Of a DNA stretch of 64,000 nt, positions 25,872 through 34,678 are shown in pieces (positions within the stretch are counted from its first letter, which is position 1; each line of letters opens with the position of its first letter). The notes below the pieces were generated by a model, which had not been told where the DNA came from, ran no database searches, and worked only from the letters and a program-made list of their open reading frames with translations. The position numbers and the translations under genes were made by a program. This DNA is from Alloyangia pacifica (lineage in GTDB: Bacteria > Pseudomonadota > Alphaproteobacteria > Rhodobacterales > Rhodobacteraceae): positions 124,001 to 188,000 of the forward strand of contig NZ_JAIVKX010000002.1 of the NCBI RefSeq assembly GCF_020524285.1, in the 5' to 3' direction.

Positions 25872-26099
25872 TCAGCCCTGCCAGAACTTGCGGCGCGCCT
25901 CCTTCAGAGCGACGTGCCGTTCGAGCCCGACGTCGCGCAGCAGGTGATCATCGAGGTCGGTCAGCGCACGGCGGGTGCGGCGACGCTCGGACCACTGCGC
26001 GGTCACCACCGCAACGCGAAGCGCCAGCGCGGCAAACGGCGGCAGCGGTTTCTGCGCGTCGAGATAGGCGAGGTACGGGGCGTGTGCGGCATGTGCCAT
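25872..26099 (-). CDS. DUF1127 small basic protein
   Basis: 75 aa. The C-terminal half shows the DUF1127 pattern: WSERRRTRRALTDLDDHLLRDVGL, i.e. the arginine-rich stretch followed by L-x-x-L-D-D-x-L-L-x-D-I/V-G. Short DUF1127 proteins in alphaproteobacteria have been linked to RNA turnover and phosphate or carbon metabolism; this one is too divergent to assign. ATG 26099 has GGAGA at 8 nt. It diverges from a MocR-type regulator, and the shared region carries two palindromes, so control by that regulator is likely. Confidence 0.85.
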   Translation of the reverse strand: MAHAAHAPYLAYLDAQKPLPPFAALALRVAVVTAQWSERRRTRRALTDLDDHLLRDVGLERHVALKEARRKFWQG

Positions 26100-26115
26100 C
26101 GGTGTGTCTCCAGTG

Positions 26116-26152
26116 TTGTATCGGTACAATTATCTTGATCTCATGCTGAGAT
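26116..26152. promoter_or_regulatory. Two palindromes between DUF1127 and MocR genes (putative operator)
   Basis: TTGTATCGGTACAA (26116-26129) is a 5-bp-arm inverted repeat and ATCTCATGCTGAGAT (26138-26152) a 6-bp-arm inverted repeat. GATACA recurs at 26154 and, as CGATACAATT, at 26196 inside the MocR coding start. The arrangement fits autoregulation of the MocR gene together with control of the divergent DUF1127 gene. Confidence 0.55.
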
Positions 26153-26169
26153 TGATACATTGTGCCCTA

Positions 26170-27597
26170 ATGACCGTCGAGCAAAACATTGTCACCGATA
26201 CAATTTTCGAGCTGTTCGAAAATCAGGCATCCGGACCGAAATATCGTGCCCTCGCAAACGCTTTGCGGGATGGCATCACGCAGGGGCAATTGTCGCCGGG
26301 CACGCGTCTGCCGCCGGTGCGCGAGCTTGGGTGGCGGCTTGGCATGACGCCGGGCACCGTGGCGCGGGCCTATACACTCCTCACGGACGAAGGCGTGCTG
26401 ATGGCCGAGGTCGGGCGCGGCACCTTCGTTCAGGGCGAGGTGGACAAGGCCGCGCCACTGCTGATCGAGAGCGGCCCGCGCGAGGTCTCGGAGTCCGGCG
26501 ACCGCATGGTCAGCCTGTTCACCGGCCGCATCCCCGATCTCGGACAGGTGGCGCTGGTGCGCGAGGCGCTGGCGCGAATCTCCGCCCGCCCGGCGCCGGG
26601 GTTGATGGACTATCCCACCAGTCGGGCCTTCGCCCCGGCTCGAAAGGTGGCGCTGGAGTGGCTGTCGGATGTGCCGCTGGGGCAGGTGCACCACGAGGAC
26701 CTCGTGCTCAGCCACGGCGCGCAGAACGGCATCTCGCTGGTCATGCAGGCGGTGCTGCGCGGGCGGCGCCCGGTCGTGCTGGTCGAGGAGCTGTGCTACC
26801 CGGGCTTTCGCCGCGCCGCCGAACTGCTGCGCGCCGACGCAGTGCCGGTGCCGATGGACGAGCACGGCATCCGCCCCGACGCGCTGCGCGAGCTGGCGCG
26901 CAAGCACGAGGCGCAATTGCTGTGTACCTCGCCGGCGCTGCACAACCCCACCACAATCGTCACCCCGCCGGAGCGGCGCCGCGAGATCGCCGAGGTGGCG
27001 CGCGGCTGCGGCCTGCACATCCTCGAGGACGACAGCACCTTTCTCGGGCAGGCGCGCTGCGAGAGCTACCGGGCGATGCTGCCCGACCTGGGCTGGTTCG
27101 TCTCGTCGATTTCCAAGACGCTGACGCCGGGGCTGCGGGTGGGCTTCGCCATCGCGCCGCGGGCGCGGCGCGGCGACCTGCGGCGGGCGGCGGAATACGG
27201 GTTCTTCGGGCTGGCGCTGCCGCTGGCCGACCTGCTGGCCGACGTGCTGGCGCGGCAGGAGACCCGGCAGATCGTCCGCGCCGTGCGCGAGCGCAACGCG
27301 CTCTACGTGCGCAGCACGGTCAATTTCCTCGGCGGGCACGAGCTGCGCTGGAGCGAGGAGGCGCCCTTTGTCTGGCTGCGGCTGCCGCAGGGCTGGCGCG
27401 CCGCGGCCTTCTGCATGGCGGCCGAGGCGCAGGGCGTGCAGGTGCGCGCCGCCGAGGATTTCGCCCTGCGCGATTCCTTCGCGCCGCACGCGGTGCGCAT
27501 CGGCATGAACGCCCAGGTGCCGCTGGCCGAGTTCGAGCAGGCGATCCTGCGGCTGCGGCGGCTGCTGGACGATCCGCCGGAGCAGATCCTCGTCTGA
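26170..27597 (+). CDS. MocR/PdxR-type regulator (GntR HTH fused to aminotransferase fold)
   Basis: 475 aa. An N-terminal GntR winged helix (about 20-90: YRALANALRDGITQGQLSPG, TRLPPVRELGWRLGMTPGTV) is fused to a fold-type-I aminotransferase domain. The PLP region is visible: LVLSHGAQNGISL, SPALHNPTTIV, LEDDSTF and VSSISKTLTPGLRVGF, with the Schiff-base Lys in SISKTL intact. MocR regulators sense PLP or amino acids and usually control a divergent gene, here DUF1127. Start ATG 26170 is where similarity begins; an open frame upstream would cover the operator palindromes. Confidence 0.9.
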   Translation: MTVEQNIVTDTIFELFENQASGPKYRALANALRDGITQGQLSPGTRLPPVRELGWRLGMTPGTVARAYTLLTDEGVLMAEVGRGTFVQGEVDKAAPLLIESGPREVSESGDRMVSLFTGRIPDLGQVALVREALARISARPAPGLMDYPTSRAFAPARKVALEWLSDVPLGQVHHEDLVLSHGAQNGISLVMQAVLRGRRPVVLVEELCYPGFRRAAELLRADAVPVPMDEHGIRPDALRELARKHEAQLLCTSPALHNPTTIVTPPERRREIAEVARGCGLHILEDDSTFLGQARCESYRAMLPDLGWFVSSISKTLTPGLRVGFAIAPRARRGDLRRAAEYGFFGLALPLADLLADVLARQETRQIVRAVRERNALYVRSTVNFLGGHELRWSEEAPFVWLRLPQGWRAAAFCMAAEAQGVQVRAAEDFALRDSFAPHAVRIGMNAQVPLAEFEQAILRLRRLLDDPPEQILV

Positions 27598-27659
27598 CAG
27601 GAGGGCTGCGGGGGGACTTCGCGCAAGATTCTATGGGGTAATTAGATACCGTTTTTGCA

Positions 27660-27675
27660 AGATATTGAAATATCT
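27660..27675. repeat. AT-rich 16-nt palindrome upstream of rplM
   Basis: AGATATTGAAATATCT is a perfect palindrome with 7-bp arms and a 2-nt centre, 24 bp upstream of the rplM -35 element. Could be a factor-binding site; no regulator is suggested by its sequence. Confidence 0.5.
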
Positions 27676-27698
27676 AAGTAAACCGCAAATCAAGGCGC

Positions 27699-27726
27699 TT
27701 GACTGCGCCGCTCTCGTGCTTATAAC
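27699..27726 (+). promoter_or_regulatory. Sigma-70-type promoter of rplM-rpsI
   Basis: TTGACT (27699-27704) and TATAAC (27721-27726) are separated by 16 bp, close to consensus and stronger than most upstream regions in the window. A leader of about 55 nt precedes the rplM ATG. Confidence 0.75.
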
Positions 27727-27788
27727 CCGCCCATCGGAATTCGGACCCCCCAGGCGGGTCCCATTTGAACAGCTCAAGGGCACCCACG

Positions 27789-28247
27789 ATGAAAACCTTC
27801 TCTGCGACTCCTGCAGACATCGAGAAGAAATGGATCGTGATCGACGCGGACGGCGTCGTTCTCGGCCGTCTTGCCTCGATCATCGCCATGCGTCTGCGCG
27901 GCAAGCACATGGCCACCTTCACCCCGCACATGGACATGGGCGACAATGTCATCGTCATCAACGCCGACAAGGTGCAGATGACCGGCAAGAAGCGTGAAGA
28001 AAACTTCTACTGGCACACCGGCCACCCGGGCGGCATCAAGTCCCGCACGAAGGCCCAGATCCTCGAGGGTGCACACCCCGAGCGCGTCGTGTTCCAGGCC
28101 GTCAAGCGTATGCTCCCGGGCAACCGCCTGTCGCGCAAGCAACTGACCAACCTGCGCATCTACGCAGGCGCGGCGCACCCGCACGAGGCACAGTCGCCTG
28201 AAGTGCTGGACGTCAAGTCGATGAACAAGAAAAACACCCGGGTGTAA
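27789..28247 (+). CDS. rplM: 50S ribosomal protein L13
   Basis: 152 aa. L13 signature blocks are [47 protein letters not shown] and [21 protein letters not shown]. Standard length; ATG follows an AAGGG motif. First gene of the rplM-rpsI operon, with rpsI 2 bp after its stop codon. Confidence 0.98.
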   Translation: MKTFSATPADIEKKWIVIDADGVVLGRLASIIAMRLRGKHMATFTPHMDMGDNVIVINADKVQMTGKKREENFYWHTGHPGGIKSRTKAQILEGAHPERVVFQAVKRMLPGNRLSRKQLTNLRIYAGAAHPHEAQSPEVLDVKSMNKKNTRV

Positions 28248-28249
28248 TC

Positions 28250-28738
28250 ATGGCCGAACAGATCAACTCCCTGGAAGAGCTCGGCACCGCAGCCGGCATC
28301 GAGACCGCACCCGAGGCAGTCGAAACCCCGCGTGAGCCCGTCCGTGACGAGCTCGGCCGCTCCTACGCGACCGGCAAGCGGAAAGACGCGGTTGCCCGCG
28401 TCTGGATCAAGCCGGGCTCCGGCAAGGTCGTGGTGAACGGCAAGGAGCAGTCGAAGTACTTCGCTCGCCCCGTGCTGCAGATGATCCTGCGCCAGCCCTT
28501 CACCATCGCCGGCGTCGAAGACCAGTTCGACGTCTACGCCACCGTCAAGGGCGGCGGTCTTTCGGGTCAGGCCGGTGCAGTCAAGCACGGCATCTCGAAA
28601 GCCCTGCAGCTCTACGATCCGTCGCTGCGCAGCGCTCTGAAAGCCGCAGGCTTCCTGACCCGCGACAGCCGCGTCGTCGAGCGTAAGAAGTTCGGTAAGC
28701 GCAAGGCACGCCGCAGCTTCCAGTTCTCGAAGCGCTGA
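28250..28738 (+). CDS. rpsI: 30S ribosomal protein S9
   Basis: 162 aa. The C-terminal 125 residues are canonical S9 ([57 protein letters not shown], whose basic tail reaches the P-site tRNA). The N-terminal about 35 residues ([17 protein letters not shown]) are an acidic extension seen in alphaproteobacterial S9. Coupled to rplM; a strong terminator follows. Confidence 0.98.
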   Translation: MAEQINSLEELGTAAGIETAPEAVETPREPVRDELGRSYATGKRKDAVARVWIKPGSGKVVVNGKEQSKYFARPVLQMILRQPFTIAGVEDQFDVYATVKGGGLSGQAGAVKHGISKALQLYDPSLRSALKAAGFLTRDSRVVERKKFGKRKARRSFQFSKR

Positions 28739-28762
28739 TCCGCGTCTCGATACGATTTTGCG

Positions 28763-28792
28763 AAGGCCGCTCTCCGGAGCGGCCTTTTGCTT
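28763..28792 (+). terminator. Rho-independent terminator after rpsI
   Basis: AAGGCCGCTC and GAGCGGCCTT pair as a 10-bp stem with a 4-nt loop, followed by TTGCTTTTG. Confidence 0.92.
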
Positions 28793-28893
28793 TTGCGGTG
28801 CAGGCGTTAGGACTGGGCTGACCCGGAAGCGCAGGCGGGCCGCTCACCGCGGGCCGGCGCGCTGCGGATGATCTCGGCAAGAGGGGGCCCGAC

Positions 28894-29928
28894 ATGGCGC
28901 CATACACAATCGATCGCGTGGCCGAGCTGGTGGAGAGCGTCTCGCGCCCGGTCGATCCGGACAAGCTGACGATCTTCTCGATCGTCCGCAACGAGATGGC
29001 GCTCTGCCCGGCGTTTTTCGACTACTACCGCCGCATCGGGGTCGAGCAGTTCCTGATCATCGACGACCGCTCCGACGACGGCACGCACGCGTGGCTCGAG
29101 GCGCAGCCCGACTGCTGCGTTGTGAGCATGTGGCTGCCCTATGGCGACGAGATCGAGATCCAGCTCGAGGGCGCGGCGCCGCGGATGCAGCGTGCCGGCA
29201 CCTTCTACAAGATCGCCTTGCCGCACCTGTGGATGGACGGCGCCTATGTCACCTATGTCGACGCCGACGAGTTCCTCTTCCTGCCGCCCGGGGTCAACTC
29301 GCTGCAGGAGATCGCCGCGCGGCTGAAGGCCGAGGGCGCAGCGGCGGCGGTGGCCTCGGTGGTGGAATTCTTCCCGGCTTCGGTGGGCGGGCTCGCGGGG
29401 CCCTTGCCGCAGAGCTTCGCCGGGCTGCTCGAGGCCTATCCCTATTTCCAGGCGGAGCGCCTGGTGGAGCTGTCGCCGCAAGGCGCGGAACTGGTCGGTG
29501 AGAGCAAGACCGCCCGGCTGTTCGAGCGCTACGCGGTCAAGCCGAGGGTCGAGCGCCGCGGCTGGCACCGCATCTACATGCCCTCGCGGGTGCGCAAGGC
29601 GCAGAGCTTCCAGAAGGCTGCCCGGCACAAGACCCCGATGGTCCTGCGCAGCAAGCACAGCGGCATGATCGACACCCACAACGCCACCCAGCCGCCCTCG
29701 CAGACCATCCTGCTGACGCTGGCGCATTTCGTCTATACGTCCGAATTCGCGGCCAAGATCGACCGCGCGATCTCCTGGGGCGCACATGCCAATGGCGCCG
29801 CGAAGTATCGCTACTACGCCGAGCTCCTGGAGAAGATGGACGGGGTGGAGGATGGCTTTCTCGACGAGAACTCGCGGCGCTACGAGGGGCCGGAGCAGCT
29901 CGTCGAGCTCGGCCTCATGCGATGGTGA
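28894..29928 (+). CDS. Glycosyltransferase family 2-like protein
   Basis: 344 aa, soluble. The GT-A-like N-terminus reads LTIFSIVRNEMALCPAFFDYY and FLIIDDRSDDGT, with a DxD-type motif in VTYVDADEFLFLP, as in the Glyco_tranf_2_4 group that is common in Rhodobacterales exopolysaccharide loci. Acceptor and donor unknown. Its 3' end overlaps the convergent sulfotransferase gene by 14 bp, and the pairing of a glycosyltransferase with a sulfotransferase suggests modification of a surface glycan (inference). Confidence 0.85.
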   Translation: MAPYTIDRVAELVESVSRPVDPDKLTIFSIVRNEMALCPAFFDYYRRIGVEQFLIIDDRSDDGTHAWLEAQPDCCVVSMWLPYGDEIEIQLEGAAPRMQRAGTFYKIALPHLWMDGAYVTYVDADEFLFLPPGVNSLQEIAARLKAEGAAAAVASVVEFFPASVGGLAGPLPQSFAGLLEAYPYFQAERLVELSPQGAELVGESKTARLFERYAVKPRVERRGWHRIYMPSRVRKAQSFQKAARHKTPMVLRSKHSGMIDTHNATQPPSQTILLTLAHFVYTSEFAAKIDRAISWGAHANGAAKYRYYAELLEKMDGVEDGFLDENSRRYEGPEQLVELGLMRW

Positions 29929-30778
29929 GCGCGTAGGGGGCCGAGGGCCAGAGCGCGCGCACCTGCGGCAGGCGCTCGGCGGCGGCCTCATAGGCGGGGC
30001 GGTAATGCGCCGCGATCTCGGCAAGAAGGTCTTCGTGCAGCCTGCCCGAGCCCTTGGCCCGGGCGTTGACCGCCTGTCCGCCCTGGGACGGATCGCTGGG
30101 GACATCGGCGAACCCGGACAGCGCGGCGATCCCCTCGGGGGTGAAGAGATCCTCGAAGAGGCACAGGAAGCGGTCCTCGGGGGCAAACACCTGCTCCATG
30201 GCGGCGATCGTCCGGTCGTAGCGACTGCGCGCCTCGGCCTCCGCAGTGGCATAGAAGGCGCGCAGCGGCGCGGCGTTGCTCTCCTCGGCGGCGAGCCGCT
30301 CCTTGGCCATCTCCATGCGCATGTGCGAGCGCAGCCGGTCCACCGGGTCGCGCATCGAGAAGATCGCCTTCACCGCGATGCCGCGCGTGACGAAGCCATC
30401 CCTGATGCGCGCCAGCATCTCGGGCGGCAGCGCGGCGTAGGAGGGGGTGATGTCGCCGGTCCGGACCATGCCGGGACGCGCCAGCAGGCCGGCGAAATAG
30501 TCGAAATAGGCCTCGGGGTCCGCCTGCAGGCGCCAGCGCAGGTGCTGCGCCGGCTCATCGGCCCCGACGGAGGTCTTCAGCCGTGCCCGCAGCCGCTCTT
30601 TCAGCGGCGGCACGGGCACCTTGTAGCGGGCGAAGACGCCGCCGAGCTGGTGCTCCCAGACCTGGTACTCGCCCAGCCGGCCGAAGTCGCTGCCCTGCTG
30701 CCGGTTCAGGTAAGCCTGGATCCAGGTCGAGCCGCATTTCTGGCCGCCGAGGCCGAGGTAGAAGGTCTTTTGGGTCAT
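29915..30778 (-). CDS. Sulfotransferase family protein
   Basis: 287 aa. PAPS-binding features are the N-terminal loop FYLGLGGQKCGSTWIQAYL (5'-phosphosulfate loop, GxxKxGST-like) and FSMRDPVDRLRSHMRM (3'-phosphate site). It would move sulfate from PAPS to a carbohydrate or other acceptor; Lys/His catalytic residues cannot be assigned with certainty. The ATG at 30778 has AAGGA at 8 nt. Convergent with, and overlapping by 14 bp, a glycosyltransferase gene. Confidence 0.85.
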   Translation of the reverse strand: MTQKTFYLGLGGQKCGSTWIQAYLNRQQGSDFGRLGEYQVWEHQLGGVFARYKVPVPPLKERLRARLKTSVGADEPAQHLRWRLQADPEAYFDYFAGLLARPGMVRTGDITPSYAALPPEMLARIRDGFVTRGIAVKAIFSMRDPVDRLRSHMRMEMAKERLAAEESNAAPLRAFYATAEAEARSRYDRTIAAMEQVFAPEDRFLCLFEDLFTPEGIAALSGFADVPSDPSQGGQAVNARAKGSGRLHEDLLAEIAAHYRPAYEAAAERLPQVRALWPSAPYALTIA

Positions 30779-30813
30779 GTCGCGGTCCTTGAGGCGGGAT
30801 GAAAGGGGGCGCT

Positions 30814-30925
30814 GCCCCCGCCGCGCACAGCGCGGCAAATCAAAAGTGAAGGGGCTCGGCCCGCCGCGCACGGCGCGGCAAATCCTAAGTGAGGGGGCTC
30901 CGCCCCCGCCGCGCACAGCGCGGCT
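30814..30925. repeat. Three tandem GC-rich units of about 45 bp
   Basis: Units start at 30814, 30859 and 30902, each beginning with a form of GCCCCCGCCGCGCACAGCG that contains the hairpin CCGCGC-ACA-GCGCGG; the first two continue with AAATC-AAAGTGA-GGGGCTC. The last unit runs into CTCCCCCGGCGATATTTGGG, shared with repeat elements elsewhere in the window. Lies between the sulfotransferase and TetR genes. Confidence 0.75.
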
Positions 30926-30956
30926 CCCCCGGCGATATTTGGGTCTCGACGAAGGG

Positions 30957-31574
30957 TCAGGCGTCGGGCGGGATGAGGCCGAGGCCGCGCAGGTAGATGC
31001 CGATGCCGGTCTCCAGCAGCTCGTCGGCGGGGAAGGGCGACTGGGTGCCGGGCGAGTTGCGCGCGAAGAGCTCGACCACGCCGTGGCTCATTGCCCAGAT
31101 ATGGGCCGAGAACATCGAGGCGGGCGGGCGCTTTTCCGGCGGGATGTGCTGCGACAGGTCGGCGGCGGCCTTCTCCAGCACGCCGCGGGCGTGGCGCGAG
31201 GCGGCGGCCAGCTCGGGCGAGTGGTTCACCGACACGCCGCTTTCGAACATGGCGATGTAATGGCCGGGGTAGCGGCGGGCGAAGGCGAGATAGGCGCGGC
31301 CCGTCGCCTCGAAGGCCGCCAGCGCCGAGGGCTGGCCGCTGTCATAGGCGTATTGCATCAGGTCGCCGAAGATCTCATAGCCCTGCCGCGCCGCCTCGGC
31401 GATCAGATCCTCGCGCCCCGAGAAATGCCGGTAGACCGCGGCCGGGGTGACCCCGGCGCGTTTCGCCGCTTCCGACAGGGTGAAGCCGGTCGGGCCCTTT
31501 TCCTCGATCAGTTCCAGCGCCGCCTCGACCAGGGCCTGGCGGAGATTGCCGTGGTGGTAGCCGCGTTTAGCCAT
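30957..31574 (-). CDS. TetR/AcrR-family transcriptional regulator
   Basis: 205 aa. N-terminal TetR helix-turn-helix ([20 protein letters not shown] and [21 protein letters not shown]), then a C-terminal ligand-binding helical domain of the TetR_C_33/WHG type ([20 protein letters not shown]). The ATG at 31574 overlaps the ppk2 stop codon region by 8 nt, so it is transcribed with ppk2. Ligand and targets unknown. Upstream codons in the same frame lie within ppk2 and are not used. Confidence 0.88.
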   Translation of the reverse strand: MAKRGYHHGNLRQALVEAALELIEEKGPTGFTLSEAAKRAGVTPAAVYRHFSGREDLIAEAARQGYEIFGDLMQYAYDSGQPSALAAFEATGRAYLAFARRYPGHYIAMFESGVSVNHSPELAAASRHARGVLEKAAADLSQHIPPEKRPPASMFSAHIWAMSHGVVELFARNSPGTQSPFPADELLETGIGIYLRGLGLIPPDA

Positions 31575-32436
31575 CCCAGACTTCGGGGCCCCCGGCGATC
31601 TTGGGATCGGGCGCGCCGACATTGCGCTCGTCCTTGTTGTCATAGTCGAGATGGGTGAGCACGTGGCGGATCGCCTCGATGCGGGCGCGCTTCTTGTCGT
31701 CCGAGCGGATCACCGTCCAGGGCGCGGCGGGGGTATGGCTGCGCGACAGCGTCTCCTGGATCGCCGCGCCGTAGTCGTCCCAGAGCTTCAGCCCCTCGAC
31801 GTCGATCGACGAGAGCTTCCACTGCTTCAGCGGATCCTTCTCGCGCTCGAGGAAGCGGCGCAGCTGCTCGGCGCGGCCGACGTTGAGCCAGAACTTGAAG
31901 AGCTTGATGCCCTCCTCGACCAGCATCTTCTCGAAGTCGGGCACCTGGGCGAAGAAATGCTCGCGCTGCGCCTCGGTGCAGAAGCCGAAGACCTTCTCCA
32001 CCACGCCGCGGTTGTACCAGCTGCGGTCGAAGAAGACGATCTCGCCGCCCGCGGGCAGGTGGTCGATGTAGCGCTGGAGGTACCATTGCGTCGCCTCGGT
32101 GTCCGAGGGTTTGCTCAGCGCCACGACACGCGCGCCGCGCGGGTTGAGGTTCTCGCGGAAGCGCTTGATCGTGCCGCCCTTGCCGGCGGCATCGCGCCCC
32201 TCGAAGAGGATGGCGATGCGCTCGCCGCTCTCCTTCACGTGGCGTTGCAGCTTCATCAGCTCGATCTGCAGCGCCTTCAGCTGCTTGTCGTAGGCCTTGC
32301 CCTTCATCTCCTCGGAATAGGGATAGCTGGCCGAGAGGATGTCATCCTTGTCGGCGCGGCGGATGGCCTCGCGGATTTCCTTGGGGGCCTGCTTCTCGAA
32401 ATAGGCGCTGATCGCGCCGTCGAAGGGCTTGGACAC
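31567..32436 (-). CDS. ppk2: Polyphosphate kinase 2
   Basis: 289 aa, one-domain PPK2. Walker [20 protein letters not shown], Walker [15 protein letters not shown] and the lid region with [13 protein letters not shown] are intact. PPK2 reversibly transfers phosphate between polyphosphate and nucleoside mono- or diphosphates. The start is placed at GTG 32436 because AAGGA lies 9 nt upstream; a TTG at 32472 is the only earlier start and has no SD. Followed by an overlapping TetR gene. Confidence 0.92.
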   Translation of the reverse strand: MSKPFDGAISAYFEKQAPKEIREAIRRADKDDILSASYPYSEEMKGKAYDKQLKALQIELMKLQRHVKESGERIAILFEGRDAAGKGGTIKRFRENLNPRGARVVALSKPSDTEATQWYLQRYIDHLPAGGEIVFFDRSWYNRGVVEKVFGFCTEAQREHFFAQVPDFEKMLVEEGIKLFKFWLNVGRAEQLRRFLEREKDPLKQWKLSSIDVEGLKLWDDYGAAIQETLSRSHTPAAPWTVIRSDDKKRARIEAIRHVLTHLDYDNKDERNVGAPDPKIAGGPEVWDG

Positions 32437-32490
32437 GGGCTTGGGTCCTTCGTGTTGAAATCTCTCGGTCAATATGCCGTGTCGCCGCGC

Positions 32491-33435
32491 CTAGCGCAAA
32501 CCCGCGCGCGCCGCGGCGCGGGCGATGGCGGCGTCCATCTGTGCCGGGGTGACGTGCTGCGGCATGTGGCCGACGCGGGGCAGGGTGACGAGGTTGGCGC
32601 CGGGGATCTGTGCCGCCGTGGGCACCGAGTGGATCTGCAGCCCGACGGTGGTGTCGGCCTCGCCGTGGATCAGTTCCACCGGCAGGTCGAGCGCCGGGTA
32701 GCGCGGGGCGAGGGCGCGGATCTCGGCCTTCAGGCTGGCGCGCTGGCGGGCGTTGGCATCGAGGCTCTCGCGCCGGAGGGTCAGCGGCGCGCCGATATGC
32801 GCGGCGTAGCCCGCGGGCACGGGGTTGGGGGCGAAGACCTCGGTGATCGCCTCCTGCACCTTGGCATCGGGGGCGAAGGCGGCGATGGCGGGATTGGCCA
32901 GCGGCGCGAGCGGGCCCGCGGTCACCTTGTAGAAGAAGGGCAGCCCGCCGTCCCAGGGCTGCGAGGCGGCGCCCAGCAGCACCAGCGCCGAGACCCGCTC
33001 GGGGTGGTTGGCCGCCCAGGCCAGCGCCACCGCGCCGCCGTAGGACTGGCCGAGCACGATCGGGCGCGTCGCGCCGAGCTGCGCGGCGGCGGCGGAGAGC
33101 AGCTGCGCCTGCTCGAAGATGCTGTCGCCATCCGCCTCGGCCTCGGTGTAGCCCAGCCCCGGGCGGTCGAAGGCGATGACGCGGTAGTCGAGGCTCAGGC
33201 GGGAGACGGTGTCAAAGGTCCAGTCGCGCAGGTTGCCGCTGGCGCCGTGGATCAGCACCAGCGCCGGGCCGGAGCCGGCCTCGACGTAATGCACGCGGCG
33301 GCCGTCCACCTGCAGGAAGTCGCCCTCGGGCGGAAAGGCCGCTTCCGCGGCGGCCTCTTCCTTTGCCGCCTTGCTGCCGGTCAGCCCGCAGCCCGCCAGA
33401 ACCAGCGCGGCAACCGGCAGCAGCGCCTGCCACAT
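32491..33435 (-). CDS. Alpha/beta hydrolase lipoprotein
   Basis: 314 aa. A lipoprotein signal peptide ends with lipobox LAGC (Cys16), so the protein is anchored to a membrane in the periplasm. The alpha/beta hydrolase fold shows VLIHGASGNLRDW (oxyanion), the nucleophile elbow LGQSYGGAVAL (Ser131), and LPRVGHMPQHV with the catalytic His; the acid residue is probably in HGEADTTV. Substrate unknown. The gene starts 3 bp after metA ends, so the two form an operon. Confidence 0.87.
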   Translation of the reverse strand: MWQALLPVAALVLAGCGLTGSKAAKEEAAAEAAFPPEGDFLQVDGRRVHYVEAGSGPALVLIHGASGNLRDWTFDTVSRLSLDYRVIAFDRPGLGYTEAEADGDSIFEQAQLLSAAAAQLGATRPIVLGQSYGGAVALAWAANHPERVSALVLLGAASQPWDGGLPFFYKVTAGPLAPLANPAIAAFAPDAKVQEAITEVFAPNPVPAGYAAHIGAPLTLRRESLDANARQRASLKAEIRALAPRYPALDLPVELIHGEADTTVGLQIHSVPTAAQIPGANLVTLPRVGHMPQHVTPAQMDAAIARAAARAGLR

Positions 33436-33438
33436 GGC

Positions 33439-34398
33439 TCAGGCCCCGACCTTCGCCGCGGCGCGCCAGTCGGTGGACTCGCTGCCGATGCGGGAGACGT
33501 CGAAGGGCGTGGTCATGTAGATTTCCGAGATCCAGTTGGTGAACAGCAGATGCGCGTGGCTGCGCCAGCGGTTCTGCGGCTTCTGGCCGGGGTCGTCGTT
33601 CGGGTAGTAGTTCGCCGGCACGTTGATCGGCTTGCCGGCCGCGACGTCGCGGTCGTACTCGTCCTTCAGCGTGGTGCTGTCGTACTCGAGGTGGTTGAAG
33701 ATGTAGAGCGCGCGATGCGCCTTGTCCTCGACCAGCGCGGGGCCGGTTTCGGGCGAGTCGATGAGCACCGGCAGGCCCGCGGCCTCGATCTCGGCGCGCT
33801 GCATCTCGGTCCAGCGCGAGACCGGCATCACCATGTCGTCGGAGAAGCCGCGCAGGAAGGGCGAGGCGGGGGCGAGGTTCTGATGGCGCACGCAGCCGAA
33901 GGCCTTGTGATCGAGGATGTGCTTCTTCACCCCGTGGAAGTAGTTGATCATCGCCATGCCGCCCCAGCAGACGCCGAAGGTGGCGTGCACATGGGTCTGG
34001 CTCCAGTCGAAGACGCGGCGCAGCTCGTCCCAGTAGGTGACCTCGTCGAACTCCAGGTGCTCGACCGGCGCCCCGGTGATGATCAGCCCGTCGAACTTCT
34101 CGCCGGTGGCCTCGACCTCGGAGAACGGCCGGTAGAAGGCCTCCATGTGCTCGGCGGCGGTGTTCTTGGTCTGGTGCTCGGTCATGCGGATCAGGCTGAA
34201 CTCGATCTGCAGCGGCGTCGCCCCGATGAGGCGCGCGAACTGGTTCTCGGTCTGGATCTTCTTGGGCATCAGGTTGAGCAGCGCGATGCGCAGCGGCCGG
34301 ATGTCCTGCCGCGAGGCGCTGTCCTCGGACATGACCATCACGCCCTCGCGCGAGAGCACGTCGTAGGCGGGAAGGTCTTCGGGCAGCTTGATGGGCAT
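33439..34398 (-). CDS. metAA: Homoserine O-acetyltransferase of the MetA fold
   Basis: 319 aa. First step of methionine synthesis: acylation of homoserine. The catalytic Cys is in [10 protein letters not shown] (Cys144, equivalent to E. coli Cys142) and the partner His is in RHQNLAP or nearby. The residue known to set acyl-CoA choice (E. coli 111, Gly for succinyl; Glu for acetyl) is Glu113 here in GAPVEHLEF, so acetyl-CoA use is predicted despite the usual MetA label of succinyltransferase. ATG 34398 has GAGGA at 8 nt. No SAM-II riboswitch was recognised in the leader. Confidence 0.93.
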   Translation of the reverse strand: MPIKLPEDLPAYDVLSREGVMVMSEDSASRQDIRPLRIALLNLMPKKIQTENQFARLIGATPLQIEFSLIRMTEHQTKNTAAEHMEAFYRPFSEVEATGEKFDGLIITGAPVEHLEFDEVTYWDELRRVFDWSQTHVHATFGVCWGGMAMINYFHGVKKHILDHKAFGCVRHQNLAPASPFLRGFSDDMVMPVSRWTEMQRAEIEAAGLPVLIDSPETGPALVEDKAHRALYIFNHLEYDSTTLKDEYDRDVAAGKPINVPANYYPNDDPGQKPQNRWRSHAHLLFTNWISEIYMTTPFDVSRIGSESTDWRAAAKVGA

Positions 34399-34489
34399 GG
34401 ATATCGTCCTCTGGTCAGGGCCGCAGATGTATCGCCGCGCGGGCAATTGCTCAAGGGCTGCGTGGGGATGGCGGGGGGCGGAGCAGGAG

Positions 34490-34552
34490 AGGGGGCGCTG
34501 CCCCCTCGCCGCTGCGCGGCTCACCCCCGGCGTATTTCGAAAGAGAAGAAGG
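34490..34552. repeat. Intergenic repeat element between metA and dehydrogenase
   Basis: Hairpin AGGGGGC-gct-GCCCCCT (34490-34506), then GCCGCTGCGCGGC, then a single arm GCGTATTTCGAAAGAGAAG (34530-34548) related to the 29-bp inverted repeat at 25.7 kb. Confidence 0.65.
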
Positions 34553-34678
34553 CAGGGAGGGGCGGTCGGACGCGGCGCGTGCGGGACAGGTTCGACAGGC
34601 AGGGGCACGAGATCGGGAGGGCTTGCCTTTGCCGGGCAGCTGTCGTTCTGTGATCGCAGAATCTGGAGGAGATGTCCC

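Noticed and set aside
34399-34560. SAM-II riboswitch upstream of metA
   Set aside because: The leader lacks the conserved SAM-II pseudoknot sequence blocks; it holds a repeat element instead.
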